A program made the position numbers and the translations under genes. From an uncultured Aquitalea sp. (GTDB lineage Bacteria > Pseudomonadota > Gammaproteobacteria > Burkholderiales > Chromobacteriaceae), in assembly GCF_945957525.1 (NCBI RefSeq), contig NZ_CAMFLA010000007.1, forward strand, positions 62,001-126,000: 64,000 nt of DNA, read 5' to 3'. The notes under the pieces are model-generated. The model was not told where the DNA came from. It was given only the letters and a program-made list of their open reading frames with translations, and ran no database searches. This document shows, piece after piece, positions 36,013-44,179 of this stretch. The first letter of the stretch is position 1. The number at the start of each line of letters is the position of its first letter.

Positions 36013-36110
36013 GGAATACTATATGGAATAAGAAAACAAATTTTTATTACTTTGCGCAATAAAAGCAGCAAGCAATAATGAGATCAACAACATAGCAAGG
36101 AGACAGCCCG

Positions 36111-36683
36111 ATGACGAGACTGTCTGAAGATTTCGATTACATCATCCAACCCGGCTGGCGCAATTCCGGCCCCACGCACTGGCAAAGCCATTGGGCCGAC
36201 AAGCTGAACGCCATCCGGGTGCAAAACGATAACTGGGAAACCCCGCAGCTGGAAGACTGGCTGCACGGGCTGGATCGCGCGCTGGATCAGGCCCGCCGCC
36301 CGGCCATTGTCATTGCCCATAGCCTGGGCTGCATCGCCACCGCCCATTACGCCCTGCGCCACCCGCGCCGCATTGCCGGCGCCTTGCTGGTGGCCCCGGC
36401 CGATGTGGAACGCGCCTTCGTCCCGCGCGAACTGATGCCCTTTGCGCCCTTGCCGCGCCTGCCCCTGCCGTTTCCGGCGCTGGTGGCCGCCAGCGACACC
36501 GACCCCTTCTGCCAACCACCGCGCTCGGCGCGGCTGGCCGGTTACTGGGGCTGCCCCATCCGCTGGCTGCCGGGCGCCGGCCACATCAATGTGGATTCCG
36601 GCCATCACCAATGGGAAGACGGCTTTGCCCTGCTGGAAGCGGTAAACCGGCGCGCCGCGCTGCATCGCCAGCTGGCGGCCTGA
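36111..36683 (+). CDS. RBBP9/YdeN-type serine hydrolase
   Basis: 190 residues with AAGGAG upstream. The family layout is clear: IIQPGWRNSGPTHWQSHW at the start, nucleophile in IAHSLGCIA, and GAGHINVDSGHHQWEDG carrying the catalytic His. Small alpha/beta hydrolases of this family are active serine hydrolases with poorly known substrates. The 98-bp AT-rich gap to the divergent hydrolase gene probably contains both promoters. Confidence 0.85.
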   Translation: MTRLSEDFDYIIQPGWRNSGPTHWQSHWADKLNAIRVQNDNWETPQLEDWLHGLDRALDQARRPAIVIAHSLGCIATAHYALRHPRRIAGALLVAPADVERAFVPRELMPFAPLPRLPLPFPALVAASDTDPFCQPPRSARLAGYWGCPIRWLPGAGHINVDSGHHQWEDGFALLEAVNRRAALHRQLAA

Positions 36684-36918
36684 ACGCCATAGGAGCTTGT
36701 GCGCCCAGGAAGAAACTCAGCCGGGAAAGCACTGCGGCCTGTGCATTTTGCTGGCGTTTTCTACGTCTTGACCTTGCTGCGCGGCCCGATTTGCACAGCG
36801 GCTGACAACGATATGACGGGAACCTTGCGGCCGGATGACAACTCCATCCGCTTTTGACCATCGGCGGCTGGAATGTCACACTGCCGCATCCGTCTTGTCT
36901 TTCCATAAGGAAACGCCC

Positions 36919-37461
36919 ATGTTTGCCGTACGCCAACTTGCCGCCGGCCTCGCCGTCGCCGCCCTGTCCATGCCGATGCTGGCCCACGCCGACGCCGCTC
37001 AGGACGCCGCCGCCAAGGAGCTGGCCCAGACCATCGGTCTGAACAACATGCCCACAGATCTGGCGCAGCGCACCACCGCCTCCGCCGGCCCGCTGCTGCA
37101 GGAATACTTCGTCAAGAACAAGATCAACCTGTCGCCGGAACAGCAGAAGAAAGCCCAGGACGGCTTCAAGACGTATGCCGAAGGCGTACACAAGTCCGCC
37201 GTGGACTACTTCAACTCCGCCGCCGTGAAAAAGCAGTTTGAAGACGAAGTGGCCAAGTCTTACAGCGCCAAGTTCAGCGCCGACGAACTGAAGCAGATCG
37301 CCGCCTTCTACAAGACGCCGGCTGGCCAGAAGATGATCAAGGAACAACCGGGTGTCATCGACAACATCGCCAAGAACATGCTGGCCAGCGCGGAAAAAAC
37401 CCTGCTGCCCAAAATGCGCACCGCCGCCGAGAAATACGGCAAAAGCGTTTCCGCCAAGTAA
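36919..37461 (+). CDS. Secreted DUF2059 protein
   Basis: 180 residues from the ATG at 36919. Signal peptide about residues 1-24 (QLAAGLAVAALSMPMLAHADA). The conserved DUF2059 core is FSADELKQIAAFYKTPAGQKMIKEQPGV. Helical, Lys-rich; periplasmic or outer-membrane-associated function unknown. Transcribed in line with the VOC gene 66 bp downstream. Nothing else was found in the 235-bp gap before it. Confidence 0.85.
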   Translation: MFAVRQLAAGLAVAALSMPMLAHADAAQDAAAKELAQTIGLNNMPTDLAQRTTASAGPLLQEYFVKNKINLSPEQQKKAQDGFKTYAEGVHKSAVDYFNSAAVKKQFEDEVAKSYSAKFSADELKQIAAFYKTPAGQKMIKEQPGVIDNIAKNMLASAEKTLLPKMRTAAEKYGKSVSAK

Positions 37462-37526
37462 GGCTGCCGTTGTTTGACGCTTAGCCTTGCGCGGTGCGCT
37501 GCGCAGGCCAACAGGGAGTCGAGGGC

Positions 37527-37916
37527 ATGGTGAAGTTGGGCTATCTGATCAGCTATGTGGACAATGTGGAAGCCGCGCTGACGTTTTTTGAACAGGCTTT
37601 CGCCTTCAAACGACGGCTGCTGGTGGAAACCGGCGACTATGGCGAACTGGAAAGCGGCGACGCCGTGATCGCCTTCGCCGCGCATTCGCTGGGCCGCGAC
37701 AACCTGCCCGCCGGCTATGTGCGCATGGATGCCTCCGCGCTGCCGCTGGGCATGGAACTGGCGCTGGTCTGCGACGACCTGGCCGCCACTCATCAGCGCT
37801 GTTTGCAGCACGGCGCCGCCGAACTGCAGGCCCCCGCGCAAAAACCTTGGGGCCAGACGGTGTCTTACCTGCGCACGCCATTCGGCCTGCTGCTGGAATT
37901 GTGCACCCCGCTCTAA
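37527..37916 (+). CDS. Glyoxalase/VOC superfamily protein
   Basis: 129 residues, two beta-alpha-beta-beta-beta modules: KLGYLISYVDNVEAALTFFEQAF and LALVCDDLAATHQRCLQHGA, ending with LRTPFGLLLELCTPL. The final Glu is in the place of the usual metal ligand. Family covers glyoxalase I, dioxygenases and resistance proteins, and the exact role here is unknown. A bidirectional terminator follows. Confidence 0.82.
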   Translation: MVKLGYLISYVDNVEAALTFFEQAFAFKRRLLVETGDYGELESGDAVIAFAAHSLGRDNLPAGYVRMDASALPLGMELALVCDDLAATHQRCLQHGAAELQAPAQKPWGQTVSYLRTPFGLLLELCTPL

Positions 37917-37943
37917 GCGCTGCCCGGCTGCACCGCCTGAATC

Positions 37944-37969
37944 AAACGGCCCCCTTCGGGGCCGTTTTT
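37944..37969. terminator. Bidirectional terminator
   Basis: Arms AAACGGCCCC / GGGGCCGTTT with a CTTC-type loop and T-run on the plus strand; A-run gives Ts on the minus. Lies between the convergent VOC and XRE genes. Confidence 0.9.
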
Positions 37970-38544
37970 CATGGCTGCGGCAAGGGCACCATGATGATGC
38001 TTTTGGTGAAGGCGACCGTGTCGTCGCCGGCATTGAGGTAGTCGTAAGGGATGTCGGAAGCGAAAGACAACGCCTGACCGGCCGCCAGCATCGCGCGGCG
38101 GTCCGGCAACACCACTTCCAGCGTGCCCCGATAGACATACAGCATCTCGTGACAACCCGGCGCGTCCGGCTCCGCGCGATAACCATCGCCCGGGCCCAGC
38201 TGCCAGTGCCACAGCTCGAACACCATGCCGGGGCGGGGGATGGTTTCCATCAGACTGGCGTGACTGTCCGTATGCGCGCCCTTCCAGATGCGCAGCGGCA
38301 GGGCCAGTTCCGGCACGGGCATCGGCGGGCGCACCGCTTCGGCAAACGTCAGCCCCAGCGCGCCGGCCAGCTTGTCCACCGTGGCGATGCTGGCGTTGTT
38401 TTCTCCTGCTTCGATGTTGACCAGCATGCGCCGGCTGACGCCGGCCAGCTCGGCCAGTTTTTCCTGACTCCAGCCCTTGGCCACCCGAGCCTGCCGGATA
38501 TTGGTCGATACGTGCTGGATGACAGACAGCGTGCCGTTGCTCAT
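37969..38544 (-). CDS. XRE-family regulator with C-terminal cupin
   Basis: 191 residues. Helix-turn-helix about residues 14-70 (IRQARVAKGWSQEKLAELAGVSRRMLVNIEAGENNASIATVDKLAGAL) and a cupin of about 80 residues (HEMLYVYRGTLEVVLPDRRAMLAAGQALSFASDIPYDYLNAGDD). Such regulators commonly repress a divergent transporter and sense a small molecule. Two GCAATATATTGC-type palindromes lie in the gap to the divergent EamA gene. Confidence 0.86.
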   Translation of the reverse strand: MSNGTLSVIQHVSTNIRQARVAKGWSQEKLAELAGVSRRMLVNIEAGENNASIATVDKLAGALGLTFAEAVRPPMPVPELALPLRIWKGAHTDSHASLMETIPRPGMVFELWHWQLGPGDGYRAEPDAPGCHEMLYVYRGTLEVVLPDRRAMLAAGQALSFASDIPYDYLNAGDDTVAFTKSIIMVPLPQP

Positions 38545-38553
38545 AGAGTTTGT

Positions 38554-38565
38554 GCAATATATTGC
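38554..38565. promoter_or_regulatory. Operator-like palindrome 1 for the XRE/EamA pair
   Basis: GCAATATATTGC, a perfect 12-bp dyad in the divergent promoter region, ten bases from the XRE start. Confidence 0.6.
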
Positions 38566-38581
38566 GCCATGATTGACATGT

Positions 38582-38593
38582 GCATTATATTGC
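38582..38593. promoter_or_regulatory. Operator-like palindrome 2 for the XRE/EamA pair
   Basis: GCATTATATTGC, one mismatch from the first site and 28 bases (about 2.7 helical turns) away. It may overlap the EamA promoter. Confidence 0.55.
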
Positions 38594-38623
38594 TCACACC
38601 CCTACCTGACAATCGCACCCGCC

Positions 38624-39517
38624 ATGAACACCACGCTTAGCGCCGCACCGCCACAGGGCGGCCACTCTTCCCGCTTGCCGGACTTGGTGCTGATCGGCAT
38701 CACCATGATCTGGGGCTTTACCTTCCTGACCGTGCAGCACGCCTTGCAATGGGCCGGCCCGCTCACTTTCGTAGCGCTGCGCTTCGGCGCGGCGGCGCTG
38801 ATCGCCGCGCTCTACGGCTGGCGACAACTGGCCGGCCTCACCCGCCGCGAGCTGCTCACCGGCGCGCTGGTGGGCTGTGTGCTGTTTGGCAGTTACAGTC
38901 TGCAAACCATCGGCCTGCAATACATCCCCAGCAGCAAATCCGCCTTTCTCACCGGGCTGTATGTGCCGCTGGTGCCCTTGATCCAGCTGCTGCTGTTCCG
39001 TCGCCATCCCAAACTTGCCGCCTGGCTCGGCATCGCCGTGGCCTTTGTCGGCCTTACCCTGCTGTCCGACCCGCGCGGCATGACACTGACGCTGGGCAAG
39101 GGCGAATGGCTGACCATTGCCGGCGCGGCGGCCATTGCGCTGGAGATCAGCCTGATCAGCCGCTTCGCCAATGGCGTGGAGGCGCGCCGGGTAGCGGTGG
39201 TGCAGTTGTTCACCGTGTCCTTGCTGGCCGGGCTGGGATCGCAACTGAGCGGCGAGGCCGCACCGCAGTGGAACCCGGTGCTGCTGATCAGTCTCTTGGG
39301 GCTGGGGCTGGCTACCGCGCTGATCCAGATCGCCATGAATTGGGCGCAGAAAACCGTGCCGGCCACCCGCGCCACCATCATCTACGCCATGGAGCCGGTC
39401 TGGGCCGGGCTGGTGGGCGCGCTGGCCGGCGAAAATCTCAGTGCGATGGCCATCACGGGCGCGGCGCTGATCGTGGCCAGCGTGCTGATCAGCGAGCTGG
39501 GCGGCGCGTCTGACTGA
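38624..39517 (+). CDS. EamA-family (DMT) exporter
   Basis: 297 residues with ten TM helices in two EamA halves (LVLIGITMIWGFTFLTVQHAL, then second-half LLISLLGLGLATALIQIAMNWAQKTVPATRATIIYAMEPVWAGL). The C-terminal half has the EPVWAGLVG signature. Substrate unknown. The start is at 38624 in the operator region shared with the XRE regulator. A terminator (39540-39565) follows. Confidence 0.87.
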   Translation: MNTTLSAAPPQGGHSSRLPDLVLIGITMIWGFTFLTVQHALQWAGPLTFVALRFGAAALIAALYGWRQLAGLTRRELLTGALVGCVLFGSYSLQTIGLQYIPSSKSAFLTGLYVPLVPLIQLLLFRRHPKLAAWLGIAVAFVGLTLLSDPRGMTLTLGKGEWLTIAGAAAIALEISLISRFANGVEARRVAVVQLFTVSLLAGLGSQLSGEAAPQWNPVLLISLLGLGLATALIQIAMNWAQKTVPATRATIIYAMEPVWAGLVGALAGENLSAMAITGAALIVASVLISELGGASD

Positions 39518-39539
39518 CAACCGCATGCCAGCCACATGG

Positions 39540-39565
39540 AAAAAGCCCGCGTCTGCGGGCTTTTT
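39540..39565. terminator. Bidirectional terminator
   Basis: AAAAAGCCCGC-GTCT-GCGGGCTTTTT, between the convergent EamA and C69 peptidase genes. Confidence 0.92.
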
Positions 39566-39614
39566 CTTTGCTGGCGTTTCCGCCGCATCACGCGAATCAG
39601 ATACGGCGCAGCGC

Positions 39615-41105
39615 TTACAGCGCCTTGATTTTCTCCAGCTCCGCCGGGCTGTACTTCTTCTCGGTGGATTTGGTGATGTCGGTCATCAGGGTGCTGTTCA
39701 GATCATGCGCGGACTGCACCGCCCACAGCATATTGCCGTTGCTCCATTGGTTGGCGAAGGCCAGCGCAGCCTCCGGAGAGCTGGCGTAGAGCGAGCGCAG
39801 CATGGCATCCACTGCCGGCTGCTGGGTGACGAGGCGCGCTTCCAGCTTGCCTTGCCAGGCCTTGAGCAAGGGGCCGTACTTGGCCGGCTGGGTTTGCGCC
39901 AGCGTGGCGTTGGCGCGGAATGCCCAGTAGGCGGAGGTGGTGTCGTAGTTGGCCGAACCGGCGCGCATCGGCTGCGGCACGTCCTTGAGCGCGCCCTCGT
40001 ACAGGGGCACGAACAGCGCGCCCGCCGGGCTGCCGAAGGACTGCCAAGTCAGCGCGCCCAGCTCCGCCGGCATGTCGGCGCGCAACTGGATGATATGGGT
40101 TTCGATGGTGCGATCCACGCCCATAGGCCGGTCGGCATCCTTCACCGAGGCCAGCGGCGTGCCGTCAAATCGGGCTCGCAGCACACGGGCGGCGTCCGCC
40201 ACACCGATGGCCTTTTCGGGCTTCATCACCAGCGGATACTGCTGCTGGCGAATCTTTTGCGCCGTAGCGGGGTTGAGCAGGTGCTGGCCCAGCCATTCAC
40301 GGTCCACATTGTAGCGATCGCCCACCACGCCAAAGGCTTTGGCGAAGTTGAAGCGGTGACGATCCACCTTGTCCAGCAGGCCGTGTTTGGCGACAAAATC
40401 CGCCAGACCGGGGCTGGCGATCACATTGGCGCTGTCATCCAGATCGATATCATGCAGGCGCAGACCGTTGGCCACCATGATGTAGCCGTCCTGCGGCACG
40501 CGGTAGGCCAGATAATGATGGCCGGAGCCGATTTCCATATACCAGGCTTCCTTGGTATCGGCGATCAGCACGCCGTTGCCCTCGCCCGCGCCGAAACGGT
40601 CGATGTAAGCGGCCAGCAGCGTCACCGCTTCGCGCGCATCGCGGGCTTGCGGCAGCAACAACGAAGGAATCACCGCTTCCACCACGCCGCTGTCCACCAG
40701 CGGGTCGGCCTTCTTGGCGCGCTCGTTCACCTCGGCGCTGTTGGTGGCGGATACCGCCACATTGCGTTCGTTCACGCCGCGCTCTTCATACAGCCCATCG
40801 CCGCCGGCGGTATCGCCATTCCAGTCCATCAGGCCGCTATAGCGCAGGAAGTTGGCCGGCGCCGGCACCTTGAGCCCGTTCTTGAAGCTAAGGGTTTCGT
40901 CTTTGTCCGCCACCCGCGCCGGATGCAGCACCAGCCGCTTGTTCCAGTTGTTGATGTAATAGTCTTCGTTGCGGGCAATGATAACCGAGCCGTCGGCGGA
41001 AGCTTTGCTGCCCACGATCAGCGAGGAGCAGGCTTGGGCGAGGTCGCTGCCCAGCAGTGCCAGCGCGGCAAAGGAAATAGCGGTAAGTCGTGAAAACTGC
41101 GACAT
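39615..41105 (-). CDS. Exported C69-family peptidase/dipeptidase
   Basis: 496 residues from the ATG at 41105 with GGAGAG upstream. A signal peptide ends before Cys26 (LAQACSSLIVG); in the C69 (U34) Ntn-hydrolase family this Cys becomes the N-terminal nucleophile, so cleavage after Ala25 would also activate it. Further family pieces: DGSVIIARNEDY and the conserved VSATNSAEVN; the C-terminal 300 residues are less conserved. Probably a periplasmic dipeptidase. The ten-base 11-mer match at 39948 reads SANYD on the coding strand. Confidence 0.85.
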   Translation of the reverse strand: MSQFSRLTAISFAALALLGSDLAQACSSLIVGSKASADGSVIIARNEDYYINNWNKRLVLHPARVADKDETLSFKNGLKVPAPANFLRYSGLMDWNGDTAGGDGLYEERGVNERNVAVSATNSAEVNERAKKADPLVDSGVVEAVIPSLLLPQARDAREAVTLLAAYIDRFGAGEGNGVLIADTKEAWYMEIGSGHHYLAYRVPQDGYIMVANGLRLHDIDLDDSANVIASPGLADFVAKHGLLDKVDRHRFNFAKAFGVVGDRYNVDREWLGQHLLNPATAQKIRQQQYPLVMKPEKAIGVADAARVLRARFDGTPLASVKDADRPMGVDRTIETHIIQLRADMPAELGALTWQSFGSPAGALFVPLYEGALKDVPQPMRAGSANYDTTSAYWAFRANATLAQTQPAKYGPLLKAWQGKLEARLVTQQPAVDAMLRSLYASSPEAALAFANQWSNGNMLWAVQSAHDLNSTLMTDITKSTEKKYSPAELEKIKAL

Positions 41106-41429
41106 GATGCTCTCCAGATTGGCAAGATAACTGGAATGAAATGCTAGTCTTGCCGCAGCCAACATGCACTGTCTGCCATGACGCCAGCTTGACCCCCGTC
41201 AATAATATGAAAACATCCTGATATTCAAACTTTCACTTTTCAGTATCAAGCACTTGTTATTTCAGACTTTTCTCGGCATAAATACGGACTACCCATCGGC
41301 AGCCGCGCCTCATGCGCCGACGGGCTGATGCCGCCCCGCGCTTTCCCTCCGCCGACAAGAATCAGTGCTCTGGCGGGGGCGCAACGCTGCATCAGGTGTT
41401 TGTTAGCCGCTCTTGAGTCTTGCCGCGCC
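41106..41429. other. Intergenic region before the UDG-like gene
   Basis: 324 bp, AT-rich near 41220-41275. It should contain promoters for the divergent peptidase and UDG genes. No gene, hairpin or repeat identified. Confidence 0.45.
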
Positions 41430-42020
41430 ATGAATCCGCCATTTGATCGCCTGCTGGCCGACGTGCTCGCCTGCCGCCATTGTGAAGCCCTGTTGCCCGA
41501 AGCCCCGCGCCCGGTGCTGCAATGCCATCCGGACGCACGCCTGCTGATTGCCGGCCAGGCGCCGGGACGCAAGGCGCACGCTGCCGGCAAGCCGTTTGCC
41601 GACGCCAGCGGCGACAGGCTTCGCGACTGGCTTGGGCTGGATGAAGAGACCTTCTACAACCCGCGCCGGGTGGCGACTCTGCCCATGGGCTTTTGCTATC
41701 CGGGCAGTGGTCGCGCCGGTGATTTGCCGCCGCGACCGGAGTGCGCGCCGAGGTGGCGAGCTGCGTTGCTGGACGCGCTGCCCGCCGTACGCATGACGCT
41801 GGTGATCGGACAATACGCCCTGCGCTGGCATCTGCCCGGCAGCGGCAGCGTGAGCGAGGCCGTCGGCAACTGGCGTGCGTACTGGCCCCGGCCGGCGCCC
41901 TTGCCGCACCCTAGCCCGCGTAACCAACTGTGGTTGCGTCGGCACCCCTGGTTTGAAACCGATTTGCTGCCCGCGCTGCGTGCTGAAGTGGCGCGGCTGA
42001 TGGAGGACCCTGCGGCATGA
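41430..42020 (+). CDS. Uracil-DNA glycosylase family protein
   Basis: 196 residues. The UDG fold motifs are AGQAPGRKAHAAGKPFAD (motif A, about 41-58) and PHPSPRNQLW (motif B near residue 160). Two N-terminal cysteines (ACRHCEALL) and CysX further on fit the 4Fe-4S cluster binding seen in some UDG families but are not complete enough to assert. Unlike family 1, the catalytic Asp is not obvious. It may remove uracil or act on other bases. The stop overlaps the next gene (ATGA). Confidence 0.75.
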   Translation: MNPPFDRLLADVLACRHCEALLPEAPRPVLQCHPDARLLIAGQAPGRKAHAAGKPFADASGDRLRDWLGLDEETFYNPRRVATLPMGFCYPGSGRAGDLPPRPECAPRWRAALLDALPAVRMTLVIGQYALRWHLPGSGSVSEAVGNWRAYWPRPAPLPHPSPRNQLWLRRHPWFETDLLPALRAEVARLMEDPAA

Positions 42021-42643
42021 GCCACGCTTTTGCACTGTACACACTGACCTGCCTCGCCCTGGTGGCGGCGCCGGGCCCGGATAACTTGCTGGCCATCGCC
42101 CGCGGCCTGTCGCAAGGCAAGCAGGCCGCCGCCGTGTCGGCGCTGGCCTCCGGCGCGGCCATCTTTACCCATGTCAGCGCCGCCGCGCTGGGCCTGACTG
42201 CCTTGCTGATGGCCTCCGCCGCCGCCTTCATGGTGGTGAAACTGATTGGCGCGGCCTATCTGCTGTGGCTGGGCGTGCAGGCCATTCGTCACCGCTCGCT
42301 GGTGCGCTTCGGCCAACTGCAGCCGCTCCCCTTGTGGCACGTGTTCAAGAGCGGCTTTCTGTCCGGCAGCCTGAATCCCAAGGTGGGGATTTTCATCATG
42401 GCCTTCGTGCCGCAGTTCATCCCGCCAGCGTCTGCCAACGTAGGCATGCAAATGCTGTTGCTGGGCGGCTGGTTCGCCCTGCTCACCACGCTGGGCTTCG
42501 CCGCCATGGGACTGTCCGCCAGCCTGCTTTCGCGCTGGCTGACGTCTCGGCCCCGCCTGATTGCCGGCCTGAACGTGGGCGCGGGCCTGGCTTTCATTGC
42601 AGCCGGCTTGTCCGTCGGGTTTGCCAAGGCGCGGCAAAGCTGA
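42017..42643 (+). CDS. LysE/RhtB-family exporter
   Basis: 208 residues, start overlapping the UDG stop by four bases. N-terminal AAPGPDNLLAIARGLSQGK and FLSGSLNPKVGIFIMAFVPQF are the family signatures; six TM helices. The second such exporter in this window; about 30% similar by eye to the one at 33606 and not adjacent to it, so not a tandem duplication. Transcription continues into the small membrane gene. Confidence 0.88.
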   Translation: MSHAFALYTLTCLALVAAPGPDNLLAIARGLSQGKQAAAVSALASGAAIFTHVSAAALGLTALLMASAAAFMVVKLIGAAYLLWLGVQAIRHRSLVRFGQLQPLPLWHVFKSGFLSGSLNPKVGIFIMAFVPQFIPPASANVGMQMLLLGGWFALLTTLGFAAMGLSASLLSRWLTSRPRLIAGLNVGAGLAFIAAGLSVGFAKARQS

Positions 42644-42675
42644 TTACCCTTGCGTTTTCCCCCTCCTGTCGCGCC

Positions 42676-42975
42676 ATGAAAGTACTCGAACTGATCAAGC
42701 TGCTGGCCTTTGGCCTGCTGGGGCTCAGCTGCCTGCTGTGGGTGTACGGCACCTTTGCCGGCCAGCCGGGTTTTGTCGACATTGCCATCTATATCGGCGA
42801 CGCAGTCATCATGACCGGCGCCTACCTGATTCCCAGCTTCACCGCCGCGCTGGTGAAAACGCCGCGACTCAAACTGGTGGTGCTGATTAATGTGCTGGGC
42901 GGCTGGCTGATCCTGCCATGGATCATCGCCATGGGCATGGCCTTGAAGCGCGACGACCTGCGCGAGCAGCACTGA
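42676..42975 (+). CDS. Small three-TM membrane protein
   Basis: 99 residues, predicted helices at about 8-25, 34-54 and 66-86. No motif or family recognised. It sits in the same-strand run UDG - LysE - this gene - SLC13 transporter, with 32 and 9 bp gaps, suggesting co-transcription and possibly help for one of the transporters. Confidence 0.7.
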   Translation: MKVLELIKLLAFGLLGLSCLLWVYGTFAGQPGFVDIAIYIGDAVIMTGAYLIPSFTAALVKTPRLKLVVLINVLGGWLILPWIIAMGMALKRDDLREQH

Positions 42976-42984
42976 CTCCGCCGC

Positions 42985-44121
42985 ATGCCCCTTTCCACGT
43001 TTGCCGAAGGCTGCCGCGCCCTGTGGCGGCCCTTCGCGCGCGACCGTCTGCTGCACGCGCTGCTCCTGTTTTTGCCCCTGTTGTGGTGGCAGGCCCCGCC
43101 GCCGGCGCGCGCCTTGCGCGGCGCGGTGGACTGGCCCACGCTGGCCACCTTGTCCGGCTTGCTGCTGCTGACCCAGTGCGTGCAACAAAGCGGCTATCTG
43201 GATCACCTCGGCCGGCAAATCCTCAACCGCCTGCGGCATGAACGCGCGCTGGCGCTGTTTTTGATCAGCGCCGCCGCCGCGCTGTCCACCGTGCTCACCA
43301 ACGATGTCGCCTTGTTCGTGGTGGTGCCGCTGACGCTGGGCCTTGCCGGCGTGCCGGGCCTGCCCGTGGGACGACTGGTCATCTTCGAGGCGTTGGCGGT
43401 CAACGCCGGCTCGCTGCTGACGCCCATCGGCAATCCGCAAAACATCCTGCTGTGGCAAAAAAGCGGCCTTTCCTTCGCCGCCTTCACCCTGCAGATGGCC
43501 CCGCTGGCGCTGGGCTGCTTCGCCGCCTTGCTGATTGCCGCCTGCTTCGCCTTTCCCGATCAGCGCATCGCGCCCCACGTATCCGGGCAGGCCGGCGGCT
43601 ATCACGGCGGTTTGCTGGCCCGCGCGCTGGCGCTCTACGGGCTGTTTCTGCTGACGGTGGACAGCGGCCACGCCGGGGCCGGCCTGCTGGGGCTGGCGCT
43701 GGTCTTGCTGCTGACCCGGCGCGCCGTGCTGCTGGCGGTAGACTGGAGTTTGATTGCCGTCTTTCTGCTGATGTTCGTGGATATCCACTTGCTGGCATCG
43801 CTGCCGCTATTGCGTGAAGCTCTGGCGGCCCTGCCCGCCTCCGGCCCGGCCGGGCTGTATCTGGCGGGGCTGCTGGGCTCGCAAGTGATCAGCAATGTGC
43901 CGGCCACCATGCTGCTGGTGGATCGCGCCGGCGATTTGCGTCTGCTGGCTTATGCCGTCAACGCCGGCGGCTTCGGCTTTGCGCTGGGTTCGCTGGCTAA
44001 TCTCATCGCCCTGCGCATGGCGGCCGAACCCGGCCTGACCCGGCGCTTTCATTACTGGTCGCTGCCAGCGCTGGCGCTGGCCGGTTTTGCCGGCTGGTGG
44101 CTGGCGCAACTCACCACATAA
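42985..44121 (+). CDS. SLC13/ArsB-like anion transporter
   Basis: 378 residues with ten or more TM helices. Ion-transporter-superfamily signs: TNDVALFVVVPLTLGLAG in the first half, NAGSLLTPIGNPQNILLW at the re-entrant loop, and SNVPATMLLVDRAGD in the second half. The asparagine-containing pairs (TPIGNPQN, SNVPATM) match SLC13/ArsB/CitM family hairpins. Substrate could be dicarboxylate, sulfate, arsenite or protons/sodium; no arsR or arsC next to it. Ends at a strong terminator. Confidence 0.82.
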   Translation: MPLSTFAEGCRALWRPFARDRLLHALLLFLPLLWWQAPPPARALRGAVDWPTLATLSGLLLLTQCVQQSGYLDHLGRQILNRLRHERALALFLISAAAALSTVLTNDVALFVVVPLTLGLAGVPGLPVGRLVIFEALAVNAGSLLTPIGNPQNILLWQKSGLSFAAFTLQMAPLALGCFAALLIAACFAFPDQRIAPHVSGQAGGYHGGLLARALALYGLFLLTVDSGHAGAGLLGLALVLLLTRRAVLLAVDWSLIAVFLLMFVDIHLLASLPLLREALAALPASGPAGLYLAGLLGSQVISNVPATMLLVDRAGDLRLLAYAVNAGGFGFALGSLANLIALRMAAEPGLTRRFHYWSLPALALAGFAGWWLAQLTT

Positions 44122-44154
44122 AAAAGCCGACGCCCGCAAGGACGTCGGCTTTTT
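44121..44154. terminator. Bidirectional terminator
   Basis: AAAAAGCCGACG / CGTCGGCTTTTT with a ten-base loop between the convergent transporter gene and hutH. Confidence 0.9.
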
Positions 44155-44179
44155 CTGAACGCGCTATCCGCGCAGCGGC

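Noticed and set aside
39615-41105. Lipoprotein reading of the C69 peptidase (LAQAC)
   Set aside because: The -3 to -1 residues fit a lipobox poorly, and the Cys is the expected Ntn nucleophile after normal signal cleavage.
42289-43788. 499-codon Gln/His-rich frame opposite the LysE and SLC13 genes
   Set aside because: Shadow of two well-supported transporter genes; spans several promoters and stops.
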